Source: Adhaeribacter soli (GTDB lineage: Bacteria > Bacteroidota > Bacteroidia > Cytophagales > Hymenobacteraceae). From it: a stretch of 64,000 bases of DNA. The notes beneath the pieces are model-generated. The model was not told where the DNA came from and searched no databases. It saw nothing but the letters and a program-made list of their open reading frames with translations. The stretch lies in NCBI RefSeq assembly GCF_008727925.1, contig NZ_VTWT01000002.1, positions 310,001-374,000 of the forward strand. Reading direction: 5' to 3'. The first letter of the stretch is position 1, and each line of letters starts with the position of its first letter. The position numbers were made by a program, and so were the translations under genes. Below are positions 24,298-33,247 of the stretch, one piece after another.

Positions 24298-24443
24298 AAA
24301 ACGATAGGATTTCAGCCGGAAAAGTACCAGTCGAATATTAAGCTTACTCTGACCTCATAGAGAAAAGAAATGCTCAACCTGCTAAAATAAAGCCTGTCTA
24401 TAAAGCAGGAGCGCCCAAAGCAATTGCAGCAGATTAACTACAT

Positions 24444-26882
24444 TTACTTCAGCACTTCCACCCATCCTTTCCAGGACTTACCGCCGGCTTTGAAGTAATA
24501 GTAGTAGATGCCGCTACTCAATTCTGTTGCTTTCCAATCGTTCCGGTAGTTTCGCTTCCGGAAAACCTCCGTACCCCAGCGGTTGTAAATGATCAGTTCA
24601 TTTTCGGCGTACCATTTCAGGTTCCTGACTACAAAAGCATCGTTTTGGTTGTCGTTATTAGGGGTGAAAATGTTGTAAAAGACCGGTTCCGGCGCCCCGG
24701 AAATTTCCACGGATAACCTGGCCTGATTTCCGGAACATCCCTGTTGGTTGGTTTCCGTCAGGAGTATAATTCCTTCCCCGGCAGCATCCCAGTTTACAGC
24801 GATACTTCCCGTACCATGTCCGGCAACGATCTGACCGCCGGTTACCTGCCAATCAAAGACCGAGCCTGGTTCCGGATTCAAGACCCGATAAACCTGATCT
24901 TCGGCAAAAGTAAAAACCTGTTTTGGCCCATAAATACTTGCCGTTCCCGCCGGAGAAGGATTGGTACGTACTAACAACGTATCGGAAACTCCAAAACAAT
25001 GGGAGGTACTGGTCCGGCTTTCTTCCTGTACCCACAACTTGCCGGTACCCAATTTAGTCCAGTTTACCCTAGCAGCTGCCGTACCCTGTCCGGCTGTAAT
25101 GCTTCCGCCCTGTATTCCCCAGGTATAGACCGAACCAGTGGCAGGCGCAACGCTGTAGCGAATGCCCGAAGCAGAGGCCTGGCACAAAGTATCCGGGCCT
25201 AAAGGTGTTTGCGTGGCCAGTACCACATTCACTCGCACGGGAAAGAAAACTGTATCGCCGGGGCAGCCCAGGTAGTTTTCAGGCACCACCCATACCCCCG
25301 CAGCAGCATTGGCATTGCCCCAGTTCACGGAAATGCTGTCCCCGGCATTGGTTAAGATTGTGCCGCCATTTAAGCCCCAGACCAGCCTCTGCCGCTGCGC
25401 ATTGGCTGCCCTGTACCACACGCCCTGCACGTTCGGGCAAACAGAAGCCGGGCCGCTTAAAGTCACCCCTCCCGGTTTGGGCAGCACCGTAACTTTTACA
25501 AAAGCTGTGTCCTGATCAAAGACACTGGAACCAATAACCATGTAAGTGATGGTGACCGTAGGTTTAACAAATGGATTAGCCATAGTATCGGAAGGCGCGG
25601 ACAAGCCATTGGCGATCTGCCACCTGAAGCGTTCTGCCCCCGCACCATAAGCCGATAACTGCACCGAATCTCCCAGGCAGATCGTATCCTTAAAAGCTTG
25701 CGCCTGCAAAATGGCCGCATTCCGGAAAAGAGTTTGGTTTAGGGCTGGAAGGGTTACAATAAATTCCTTCGATAAATAATTTATTGCCTTTAGATTAAAT
25801 CCGCAACTAGCTCCATATTGATTTGGGTAATTCACTAAACCTAAATATTTGCTTGAATCATTACTTAAAAAATAAATTTTACCATTAATAGCTAATTGCA
25901 AATCATAAACTTGCGAAGCAAGCCCAAAACTGTGAATTGAATTAACAGATTGTTGTATTTGCTGGGAATTGCCGGATGCCAGATCATATTGATAAATACC
26001 AGCTGGAAACCTTGGTTTGTTCCAAGTGCCTACGTAAAGTTTGGAATTATCTGACGAAAAAGCATAAGAAAATGACCTTTGAGTTGAATCCGGAATTGTT
26101 AGGGAATAACGAAATGAGATGCTTCCTGAAGTTCGGTTAAATTGATAAACTTCTGAACCCGAAACGCTTGGGAAAACAAGCATTTCACTATTCGGAGAGC
26201 TTTTGATTCTCCCATCACTTAATAATGGTCCATTTATGACAGAATACACCGGAGCAGCAACACCATTCGAAGTAATTTGATAAGAGCTAAGACTATCTCC
26301 CGCAGCATTTAGGGAAAGGACCCAGGTATCCTGATTATTTATGTGCAACATAGCTGCCATCCCGGGGGCTACATTCTTCTTTATTAATTGAACAGAATTA
26401 TTAATAACATCTCCAAATCCATTATTTAACCGCATATCAACCAGAGCCCTGTATAAGTCGTGTTTCCTTGAAAATAAGGCGTTCGTAATTATAAAAATAT
26501 AATATTGATCCAAATTTCCCGGATTTTGCACAGTCAACTCTGAAAAAGTCGGCGTACTGGGGAGGCCGAACAACTTACCATTAGGCATTTCCTGATATTT
26601 ACCATTAACCACGTTTCGGGTAGCCACATGCCCTGAACTACTAAAAAATAGCAATTGTCCGTTCTTGTCACTTACCGTTGCAGCGCCGAGGCCTCTGTTG
26701 CCAATAAAATCAAAGGGCGCTGCTACAGGAACCGAACCATTAAAATTCAAAAAGCACCCCGGAACAGAAGGTGAGCTTGGTCCAACACCTCCGAAAAGCC
26801 AGTTTGCCCCCTCTTTTTGCTGCCCGGAAGCATTCTGAAAAAGAAACAGGAAACTTACTAAAATGAAGTAGCGGATGGTCAT
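24444..26882 (-). CDS. T9SS-sorted adhesin-like protein with CHU_C domain, copy 1
   Basis: 812 residues. A signal peptide (MTIRYFILVSFLFLFQNASG) precedes an approximately 370-residue propeller-like region starting QQKEGANWLFGGVG. An Ig-like segment starting at TICLGDSVQLSAYGAG follows, then about three PKD-like repeats (each with a VCPNVQG or LCQAS start and a GGxxTxxG core), and the C-terminal gliding-motility domain NIFTPNNDNQNDAFVVRNLKWYAENELIIYNRWG...GKSWKGWVEVLK (CHU_C, type B T9SS signal). The protein should be exported by type IX secretion and held at the surface. The paralog at 27119 shares a central block of much higher identity than the ends. Confidence 0.82.
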   Translation of the reverse strand: MTIRYFILVSFLFLFQNASGQQKEGANWLFGGVGPSSPSVPGCFLNFNGSVPVAAPFDFIGNRGLGAATVSDKNGQLLFFSSSGHVATRNVVNGKYQEMPNGKLFGLPSTPTFSELTVQNPGNLDQYYIFIITNALFSRKHDLYRALVDMRLNNGFGDVINNSVQLIKKNVAPGMAAMLHINNQDTWVLSLNAAGDSLSSYQITSNGVAAPVYSVINGPLLSDGRIKSSPNSEMLVFPSVSGSEVYQFNRTSGSISFRYSLTIPDSTQRSFSYAFSSDNSKLYVGTWNKPRFPAGIYQYDLASGNSQQIQQSVNSIHSFGLASQVYDLQLAINGKIYFLSNDSSKYLGLVNYPNQYGASCGFNLKAINYLSKEFIVTLPALNQTLFRNAAILQAQAFKDTICLGDSVQLSAYGAGAERFRWQIANGLSAPSDTMANPFVKPTVTITYMVIGSSVFDQDTAFVKVTVLPKPGGVTLSGPASVCPNVQGVWYRAANAQRQRLVWGLNGGTILTNAGDSISVNWGNANAAAGVWVVPENYLGCPGDTVFFPVRVNVVLATQTPLGPDTLCQASASGIRYSVAPATGSVYTWGIQGGSITAGQGTAAARVNWTKLGTGKLWVQEESRTSTSHCFGVSDTLLVRTNPSPAGTASIYGPKQVFTFAEDQVYRVLNPEPGSVFDWQVTGGQIVAGHGTGSIAVNWDAAGEGIILLTETNQQGCSGNQARLSVEISGAPEPVFYNIFTPNNDNQNDAFVVRNLKWYAENELIIYNRWGTEVFRKRNYRNDWKATELSSGIYYYYFKAGGKSWKGWVEVLK
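24980..25720 (-). repeat. Highly similar block shared with 28448-29190
   Basis: The DNA coding for the Ig-like domain and first two PKD-like repeats is nearly the same here and in the paralog at 28448-29190 (for example the stretch around GCCCTGTACCACACGCC and the CTGGTCCGGCTTTCTTCCTG segment occur in both). Flanking parts of the two genes are far less alike. This points to recent duplication or gene conversion. Confidence 0.75.
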
Positions 26883-26999
26883 ACAACGAAGTTGTTATCT
26901 TTAAATTACAGGAACAATCCACAACAAGAACCAACAGCCAAATTACGAAACAAGTACGGCTTTGTTATTCACTTTTCTAAAAGTATTTTTTACCTCCTC

Positions 27000-27069
27000 A
27001 AACGCTATTCTTTCACCACAAAAAACAAAAAAACAAAAAAGCGTGGCCTGCCATCAGCAAACTGCGCTT
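27000..27069 (-). terminator. Terminator-like segment, copy A of a duplicated 3' region
   Basis: After the stop of the 27119 gene, a stem AAGCG/CGCTT (27039-27043 and 27065-27069), with more pairing inside, is followed on the minus strand by a long T-rich run. The 70-base segment closely matches 30796-30864, downstream of comB, including TGGCCTGCCATCAGCAAAC-like sequence and AACGCTATTCTTTCA. Confidence 0.65.
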
Positions 27070-27118
27070 CCTGATTCTATAAGCCATTTGTTTCAGAAGA
27101 TCCCATTTGCTTCAGGGC

Positions 27119-30100
27119 CTACCTGACCACTTCCACCCACCCCTTCCAAGACCTGCCGCCAGCTTTGAAGTAATAGTAATAGATGCCACTTGTCTGCCCT
27201 TCTGCCTTCCAGTTGTTCTGGTAGCTCCGGCTGGCATACACCTGTTTGCCCCAGCGGTTGAATATCGCCAGCTCGTGTTCGGGGTACAGGTTCAGCTTCC
27301 CGATCACAAAGGCATCGTTGCGCCCGTCGCCATTCGGGGTAATGATGTTGCAGAATTCCGGCAGGTTCTCAAACGACACGCAAACGCTGTTCGACCAGCT
27401 CTCCCGGCCATCTGCGGCAACCGCCCGGACCTTAAAGCATTGCCGGAAACCGGCTGCAGCCACCAGCCCTTCAAAGCTCCGCTGCTGCGGCCCAAGCATC
27501 CTAACCAGCTCGTTGGCTTTGCCGTCGGCCTGCCGCCATGCCTCATAGCCCTTCACCCCTTCACCCCAGCCTTCGTAGCCATTCCAGCGAAGGCTTACAT
27601 GCTCCCCGGATTTTTCGCCCCGCAGGAACAGGCTCCGGTGCGGCAGCGAAAAGAGGCTGTCCCCGCAAAGGTTCTCTCCTGCCAGGCGAACCAGCGCGCC
27701 ACCTTCCTGCCCAAGGCCGGGCACAGTGCCCGTTGCGGCATTTACTGCAACGCTGCCGGAAGCTTTAAAGCCGCCCCGAACCTGCTGCTGCACCTGAAAC
27801 GATGCCTGCGGGTAATTAGCGGAACTTCCTGCGCTGTAGGATAGGCGGAGCCTGCTTTCGTTTTCTTCTGCTACGCTTACGGCTTTAAGCTCGGGGAAGG
27901 TAACATCCTGCCGCAAAGGCAGCCACAGGGTATCGGATGCGCAGCCTAATGCCGAGGTCTGGACAATGCCTATTTTAGTTTCCGGGCCAACAGCCTGCCA
28001 TTGCACCTGCACGGCATTGCTGTGCTGCCCGCTCAGGATGCTGCCGCCTTTTACAAGCCACTTATAAGCCGCTCCCCCTACTGCCTGCACTGCGTACGCG
28101 TGCGGCCGTGCCAGCCCCGAAGGGCAGATCGCCAGGTCGGTAGCAGCCGTGACCGCCGGCACCGGCAGGGCTTCTACCTGAACGGCATACGCGGCTACCG
28201 GACCGGAGCAGCCCTGCGGGGTTACTTCCCGGGCTTCTACCCGGCCGCTGCCGCCTGCCTGCCAGTTTACGGTAATGGTACTAGTACCCTGCCCGCTGCT
28301 GACCTGCCCGCCCGTTACGCTCCAGTTCACCGACGAGCCGGCCTGCGTACCGGTTAATGAATAAGTATGCCCGGATGAGAAAGCGCATACCTGCTGCGGG
28401 CCGCTAATGGAAAGCATGCCCGGCGAAAGCAGTACCTTCACCTGCAGCGTATCCGAAACGCCGAAGCAATGCGAAGTGCTGGTCCGGCTTTCTTCCTGCA
28501 CCCACAGCTTACCGCTTCCCATTTGGGTCCAGTTCACCCTTACCGCTGCCGTGCCCTGACCGGCTGTAATTACTCCGCCCTGTATGCCCCAGGTATAAAA
28601 CGAACCGGTGGCAGGAGCTATAGCGTAGCGGATGCCCGAAGCAGAGGCCTGGCACAAGGTATCCGGCCCAACGGGCGTTTGCGTGGCCAGCACCACATTC
28701 ACCCGCACGGGCAAGTAAACCGTATCGCCGTGGCAGCCCAGGTAGTTTTTAGGTACTACCCATACCCCGGCAGCAGCATTGGCATTGCCCCAGTTCACGG
28801 AAATACTATCTCCTGCATTGGTTAGGATCGTGCCGCCTTTTACGCCCCAGGCCAGCCGCTGCCGCTGCGCATTGGCTGCCCGGTACCACACGCCCTGCAC
28901 CTGCGGGCAAACCGAGGCCGGGCCGTTAACCGAAACTGCCGGGGGCTTAGGCAAAACCACTACCCTGACGTAAGCAGTATCCCGGCGGCAGACGCTTGAA
29001 CCAACAACCAGGTAGGTAGTAGTGGCTGTGGGTTTGACAAAAGGATTGGACAAGGTATCGGAAGGGGAAGCCAGGCCATTGGCAGCCTGCCAGCGGAAGC
29101 GTTCGGCTCCTGCTCCGTAGGCCGAAAGCTGTACTGAATCTCCCAGGCAGATGGTATCCGTGACTGCCTGCGCCTGCAGGATGCCCGCATTCCGGAAAAT
29201 AGTCTGGTTTAAGGAGGGAAGGTTAGCGCCGCTGTACCTGCCCTGAAGGTCTACTTCATTATGACGGAAGCGGCAGGCTGTGCCGGGCTGGTCCGGGCAG
29301 TTGATCCGGCTTAAATATTTACTTCCTCCAACGCCGCCAGTATATAACCCATTTATAATGTATAACTTCCCATCTATAGCCAGCTGTATATCGCTTACAT
29401 AGCTGGTGGTATCAAAAGTAGCAATGTGAGTGCGGGAATTTTGTACGGCAGCGGCATTGCCGGCAGCCAGGTTGAATTGGTAAAGATACCCTTTATAGCG
29501 GTTTAGATTGGAGTACAGAACGAAGGAATCTATTCCGGTGCCAACATACAGTTTGCTACAGTCAGGCGAAAAGGCAGTAGAATAAGCATAATCAGCCGGC
29601 CTCAGGGCAGGAATAGTGAGGGTTTGCCGGAACGAAGGCACGCCCGTAGAGCGATTGAAATCGAATACATCCATGCCGGCAGCGCCGTTGGTGGCAAACA
29701 TTTCGCTGTTCGGCGCGCTTTTCAGCCGCCCCTTCCCCCTGAGTGGCCGCCCGGTTGGGGTAATTACCGGGGCCGACAGGCCGGAGGGAGTAAGCAAATA
29801 AGCATAGAAATTGGTTCCGGCTTTGTCTTGTGTCAGTATCCAGGTGTCTCGATTGTTGCTGTGCAGCAGCGCGGCCATTTTAACGGCTACGCTTCTCCTG
29901 ACTAATTTTACCGAATTAGGCACCGCATCCCCGAAGCCATTGTTGCGGCGCATGTCTATTTGCGCCTGGTAAAAGTTTGCCGAGTCTGTATTCCAATGAC
30001 CATCCAGAAAAAAAACATAATAAATGTGCGGATCTGCCGGGCTCTGCACGATCATATCCAGCATATACATATATATCATTACTCCCGGAAAAGTATTGTT

Positions 30101-30388
30101 CTGATAGCAGGGCATATGGTGATATCTTTTTACCGGTGGCGTACCGTACATAGCGTAGCTCCGGGTATAGGGAATACGCTCCTGCGTAAAAAAAAGCAAA
30201 TCACCTTTGTCGTCGCTAATCGTGGAAGCGCCATATATCGAGTTGTTAAAGGACTGGTCCAGTTTTGGTTGCTGGCCAGCAAAATTTAAAACATTGCCAA
30301 CACCAAAAAACCAGTTTGCGCCCTGTTTCTGCTGGGCAACAGCTACAATAGAAAGCAAGCAGAAAAAGAAGGTATAGATTGCCCGCAT
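27119..30388 (-). CDS. T9SS-sorted adhesin-like protein with CHU_C domain, copy 2
   Basis: 1089 residues from the ATG at 30388 (MRAIYTFFFCLLSIVAVAQQKQGANWFFGVGN), which gives a proper signal peptide; a 54-base upstream extension is rejected. The order is: propeller-like N-terminus, an Ig-like segment (TICLGDSVQLSAYGAG), about four PKD-like repeats, a fibronectin-like region (GSVAVNAATGTVPGLGQ... SLRWNGYEGWGEGVKGYEAW), then CHU_C (NIITPNGDGRNDAFVIGKLNLYPEHELAIFNRWG...WKGWVEVVR). It is the longer paralog of the 24444 gene, with one more PKD-like repeat and the fibronectin-like domain. Expected to be secreted by the type IX system and displayed on the surface. Confidence 0.82.
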   Translation of the reverse strand: MRAIYTFFFCLLSIVAVAQQKQGANWFFGVGNVLNFAGQQPKLDQSFNNSIYGASTISDDKGDLLFFTQERIPYTRSYAMYGTPPVKRYHHMPCYQNNTFPGVMIYMYMLDMIVQSPADPHIYYVFFLDGHWNTDSANFYQAQIDMRRNNGFGDAVPNSVKLVRRSVAVKMAALLHSNNRDTWILTQDKAGTNFYAYLLTPSGLSAPVITPTGRPLRGKGRLKSAPNSEMFATNGAAGMDVFDFNRSTGVPSFRQTLTIPALRPADYAYSTAFSPDCSKLYVGTGIDSFVLYSNLNRYKGYLYQFNLAAGNAAAVQNSRTHIATFDTTSYVSDIQLAIDGKLYIINGLYTGGVGGSKYLSRINCPDQPGTACRFRHNEVDLQGRYSGANLPSLNQTIFRNAGILQAQAVTDTICLGDSVQLSAYGAGAERFRWQAANGLASPSDTLSNPFVKPTATTTYLVVGSSVCRRDTAYVRVVVLPKPPAVSVNGPASVCPQVQGVWYRAANAQRQRLAWGVKGGTILTNAGDSISVNWGNANAAAGVWVVPKNYLGCHGDTVYLPVRVNVVLATQTPVGPDTLCQASASGIRYAIAPATGSFYTWGIQGGVITAGQGTAAVRVNWTQMGSGKLWVQEESRTSTSHCFGVSDTLQVKVLLSPGMLSISGPQQVCAFSSGHTYSLTGTQAGSSVNWSVTGGQVSSGQGTSTITVNWQAGGSGRVEAREVTPQGCSGPVAAYAVQVEALPVPAVTAATDLAICPSGLARPHAYAVQAVGGAAYKWLVKGGSILSGQHSNAVQVQWQAVGPETKIGIVQTSALGCASDTLWLPLRQDVTFPELKAVSVAEENESRLRLSYSAGSSANYPQASFQVQQQVRGGFKASGSVAVNAATGTVPGLGQEGGALVRLAGENLCGDSLFSLPHRSLFLRGEKSGEHVSLRWNGYEGWGEGVKGYEAWRQADGKANELVRMLGPQQRSFEGLVAAAGFRQCFKVRAVAADGRESWSNSVCVSFENLPEFCNIITPNGDGRNDAFVIGKLNLYPEHELAIFNRWGKQVYASRSYQNNWKAEGQTSGIYYYYFKAGGRSWKGWVEVVR

Positions 30389-30795
30389 GCAGTTTATTTT
30401 AATACTTGTTAAAAATAAGAAATAACCGGCAGTAAATAACAAGGCAAATTCAACTATCTACATTAATTATTTACTGAGGTTACGCAAGATGCTTTTTTCT
30501 TCTTTTTAGACCATTTCTATTCCTCAATAGCTATTTTTAAGAAAGCCCTGCAGGATCGATTTGCTTTAATTCCTTGCCTTTTGCCTTAGCTAAGGGTTAA
30601 AAAGGACAGCAAATAAGGGTTTAACCAAATGATTCACGTACTGAAAGTAGGCTAAAGCCCTAGGTTTGTTTTGCTGAAATCCGTCAGCTAAAGTAGACGG
30701 CAATGAATTCTTGATCAGAAGAAAGAATCAGCCCGCACGAAAGAACTCCTTCCTCACTTGCGTAAACTCCGTAATTTATAAAGGCACCTTCCATA
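30389..30795. other. Gap upstream of the CHU_C gene with a GCTAAAG hairpin relic
   Basis: No gene seen. TTACGCAAGAT at 30479-30489 recurs at 39999-40009. The stem CCGTC...GACGG at 30681-30700 around AGCTAAAGTA, followed by CAATGAA, matches each arm of the hairpin at 40024-40079. A TAGG-CTAAAGC-CCTA stem lies at 30648-30662. The region therefore looks like a decayed copy of the element near 40000. Confidence 0.55.
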
Positions 30796-30866
30796 AAACG
30801 CTATTCTTTCATCACAAAAACTCCAAAACAAAAAAACGCGGCCTGCCATCAGCAAACCGCGCTTTT
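30796..30866 (-). terminator. Terminator of comB, copy B of a duplicated 3' region
   Basis: Stem CGCGG (30837-30841) with CCGCG (30857-30861), extended by flanking pairs, is followed on the minus strand by TTTTTTTGTTTT. It matches copy A at 27000-27069 closely across about 70 bases. Confidence 0.75.
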
Positions 30867-30909
30867 CTTTTGACAAAAAACAGTATCAATTCAGCATAAA
30901 AAACTCAAC

Positions 30910-31632
30910 TTAATCTACCAGCACCGGCATGGCCTTGGTCAGGTAAGCGCCCTGCCAAACCGGCACTACATCGTACACATCATCCTGCAGGCAGAAATCC
31001 ACGTCTTTCACAATGTCGAGGCGAGCCAAACGTTTCACGTGGGAAGAGTTTTCAAGGAAGGCACGGCGGTCGGCTTTGGCGGCTTCCCAGATCACATTTG
31101 CACCTAAAGTAGCATCGTTTTCCGGTTCATATTCGCTGCCCAGCTTTTCAATTAAGGCGCCGGCAAACAAGGTATCTTCCAGGTTGAATTTTCCTTTCCA
31201 GGCCGCACACACAATAATCACGCTTTTCTGCTGCATCTGCACAAAACGCGCTACCGCCGAAATATTCAGGAAAGAACCGATCACCACCGTATCGGCGGAA
31301 ATGGAAAGGCGAATGGCCTGAGTACCGTTGGTAGTAGTAATAGCAATGGCTTTGCCCTGAATGCTTTCGTCCATATAACTGAACGGAGAATTGCCCAGAT
31401 CGAAACCTTCTGCTTTCTGGCCGTCGCGTTCGGCGGCCGTTAAAAATCCTTTTTTCCGGTAGGCCATGCATTCCTGCAATTTGCTTACCGGCACCATTTT
31501 CTCTACCCCGTGGGCAAAGGCTGTAACCATGGAAGAAGTTGCCCGCAGTATATCTACCACTACAACTACCCGACCCTGCAGGTTATATAAATGCAACAAC
31601 TCGGGGCTGTAACAAACATCAACCGTCAACAT
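30910..31632 (-). CDS. comB: 2-phosphosulfolactate phosphatase family protein
   Basis: 240 residues of the ComB family, which hydrolyses 2-phosphosulfolactate to sulfolactate, known from coenzyme M synthesis in methanogens but widespread in bacteria. Recognised from VVVVDILRATSSMVTAF near the N-terminus, the GFDLGNSPFSY segment, AIAITTTNGTQAI, and IVCAAWKGKFNLEDTLFAGALIEKL. The start ATG gives MLTVDVCYSPE. gcvT ends its reading 66 bases upstream, with its own terminator between them, so comB is probably separately transcribed. In this phylum the true substrate may differ; a link to sulfonate or sulfonolipid metabolism is speculation. Confidence 0.85.
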   Translation of the reverse strand: MLTVDVCYSPELLHLYNLQGRVVVVVDILRATSSMVTAFAHGVEKMVPVSKLQECMAYRKKGFLTAAERDGQKAEGFDLGNSPFSYMDESIQGKAIAITTTNGTQAIRLSISADTVVIGSFLNISAVARFVQMQQKSVIIVCAAWKGKFNLEDTLFAGALIEKLGSEYEPENDATLGANVIWEAAKADRRAFLENSSHVKRLARLDIVKDVDFCLQDDVYDVVPVWQGAYLTKAMPVLVD

Positions 31633-31672
31633 AATATCACGCTTAAAAAATTGAAAAAATTATTAAAAAAAA

Positions 31673-31691
31673 GGCCTCGCAAAGCAAGGCC
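31673..31691 (-). terminator. Rho-independent terminator of gcvT
   Basis: Stem GGCCTCGC with GCAAGGCC (one mismatch) around AAA. On the minus strand TTTTTTTT follows. It begins 8 bases after the gcvT stop codon. Confidence 0.85.
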
Positions 31692-31698
31692 CTAAAAA

Positions 31699-32790
31699 CT
31701 AGTTTGCTTTGTAAAACGGCGGTTTAACCACGCTGGCTTTCACGGCTTTGTTGCGGATCTTGATGTAGATCTCAGAACCCGGAGCAGCATATTCGGTTTT
31801 CACGTAACCCAGACCAATACCTTTGCCCAGCATTGGAGATTGCGTTCCGGAAGTAACTTCGCCAATGGTCTCGCCTTCGGCATTGGCAATTTCGTAATGC
31901 GCGCGCGGAATGCCCTGCTCCGCCATTTCGAAACCAATAAGTTTGCGGCTCACGCCCTGCTCTTTCTGAGCTTTCAGGCCGGCAGCATTCGTAAAGTCTT
32001 TGGTAAACTTGGTTACCCAGCCCAAACCGGCTTCCAGCGGCGAAGTAGTATCGGTAATATCGTTGCCGTATAAGCAGAAGCCCATTTCCAGACGCAGCGT
32101 ATCGCGGGCGCCCAGACCGATCGGTTTAATACCAAACGGTTTACCTGCCTCCATTATTTTATCCCATACTTCGCGGGCATTCTTATTAGGCACATAAATT
32201 TCGAAACCGCCGGCGCCGGTATAGCCCGTAGCGGAAACAATTACGTCCGGCACGCCGGCAAATTCGCCTTTATCAAACGTATAATAAGTCATGTTGTGCA
32301 GGTCGAGGCTGGTCAGGCTTTGCAGCGCATCGGCCGTTTTCGGGCCCTGAACCGCAAACAAAGAAAGCTCATCCGAGATATTTTCCAGGGTAGCGCCTTT
32401 GGTATTGAATTTAGAGATCCAGTTCCAGTCCTTTTCGATGTTCGAAGCGTTTACTACCAGCATGTATTTGTTTTCGGCCATGCAGTAAACCAGCAGGTCG
32501 TCTACAATGCCGCCTTCTTCGTTCGGCAGGCAGGAGTACTGAATTTTGCCCGGCACCAGTTTGCTGGCGTCGTTGGAAGTAACCCGCTGGATCAGGTCAA
32601 GCGCTTCCGGCCCTTTCACCAGGAATTCGCCCATGTGCGATACGTCGAAAATACCAACCGCTTCGCGCACCGTGCGGTGCTCTTCCAGGTCGGAGCTGTA
32701 GCGTACCGGCATGTTGTAACCGGCAAACGGTACCATTTTAGCGCCTAAGGCTTCGTGTACATCGTTCAGGGCAATTTTCTTTAATTCCAT
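31699..32790 (-). CDS. gcvT: Glycine cleavage system T protein (aminomethyltransferase)
   Basis: 363 residues, typical length. It transfers the methylene group from the aminomethyl arm of the H protein to tetrahydrofolate, releasing ammonia. Clear family blocks: [105 protein letters not shown] and [21 protein letters not shown]. The ATG at 32790 ([16 protein letters not shown]) is chosen over an upstream extension to 32823. A TAATTTTG promoter box lies just upstream and a terminator downstream, so it is monocistronic; other glycine cleavage genes are not in the window. Confidence 0.95.
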   Translation of the reverse strand: MELKKIALNDVHEALGAKMVPFAGYNMPVRYSSDLEEHRTVREAVGIFDVSHMGEFLVKGPEALDLIQRVTSNDASKLVPGKIQYSCLPNEEGGIVDDLLVYCMAENKYMLVVNASNIEKDWNWISKFNTKGATLENISDELSLFAVQGPKTADALQSLTSLDLHNMTYYTFDKGEFAGVPDVIVSATGYTGAGGFEIYVPNKNAREVWDKIMEAGKPFGIKPIGLGARDTLRLEMGFCLYGNDITDTTSPLEAGLGWVTKFTKDFTNAAGLKAQKEQGVSRKLIGFEMAEQGIPRAHYEIANAEGETIGEVTSGTQSPMLGKGIGLGYVKTEYAAPGSEIYIKIRNKAVKASVVKPPFYKAN

Positions 32791-32820
32791 AGTAAGGGAT
32801 TTAAGCGTTTTTTCGTGCCG

Positions 32821-32828
32821 CAAAATTA
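32821..32828 (-). promoter_or_regulatory. TAnnTTTG promoter box of gcvT
   Basis: The minus strand reads TAATTTTG. A start near 32814 gives a leader of about 24 bases before the ATG at 32790. This leaves no room for a glycine riboswitch in the transcript. Confidence 0.5.
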
Positions 32829-33247
32829 CAGATTTTCCGTTGGTTTTCTACCCTCCTTCCGCCCGAATTCACAGGAAATCAGAATTCTGTATTTTATCTA
32901 ATTATCCTGCAAATTTAAAAGTATATTCAGGGTGATTACCGGCAGCGCGGCCGGACCAAACAAGTGCTACTTTTATTTTTCAAAAACCAGCCTAACAAAA
33001 ACCAAAAACAACTTTTTACTTTAAACTTTCCTTTTACAGTACAATTTATTTCCTGAAACTTTTAAACCCCGGTGCAAATTATACCGTAAAACCACCCGTA
33101 GAAAACGCTTTCGAATATTACTTTAGTTATATATAATTCGAAATATATTTTTAAATGGAGATACTTTTTCCGGCAAACAAAAATTAACCAGGCAGGCTCT
33201 AAACCAGCCAGGCAGGGTAACAGGAAAGCTTAAAAGGCAGGTTGCGT
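32829..33247. other. AT-rich divergent gap between gcvT and the TetR-like gene
   Basis: About 420 bases with no open frame or hairpin array. It should hold promoters for both genes and possibly an operator for the TetR-like protein, but I see no clear palindromic operator. Confidence 0.5.

Noticed and set aside
27107-27844. 245-residue plus-strand open frame inside the CHU_C gene
   Set aside because: It lies opposite the C-terminal CHU_C and fibronectin-like coding region, is proline/alanine-rich without recognisable motifs, and arises from codon bias.
32791-32828. Glycine riboswitch upstream of gcvT
   Set aside because: The predicted leader is only about 24 bases, too short for an aptamer.
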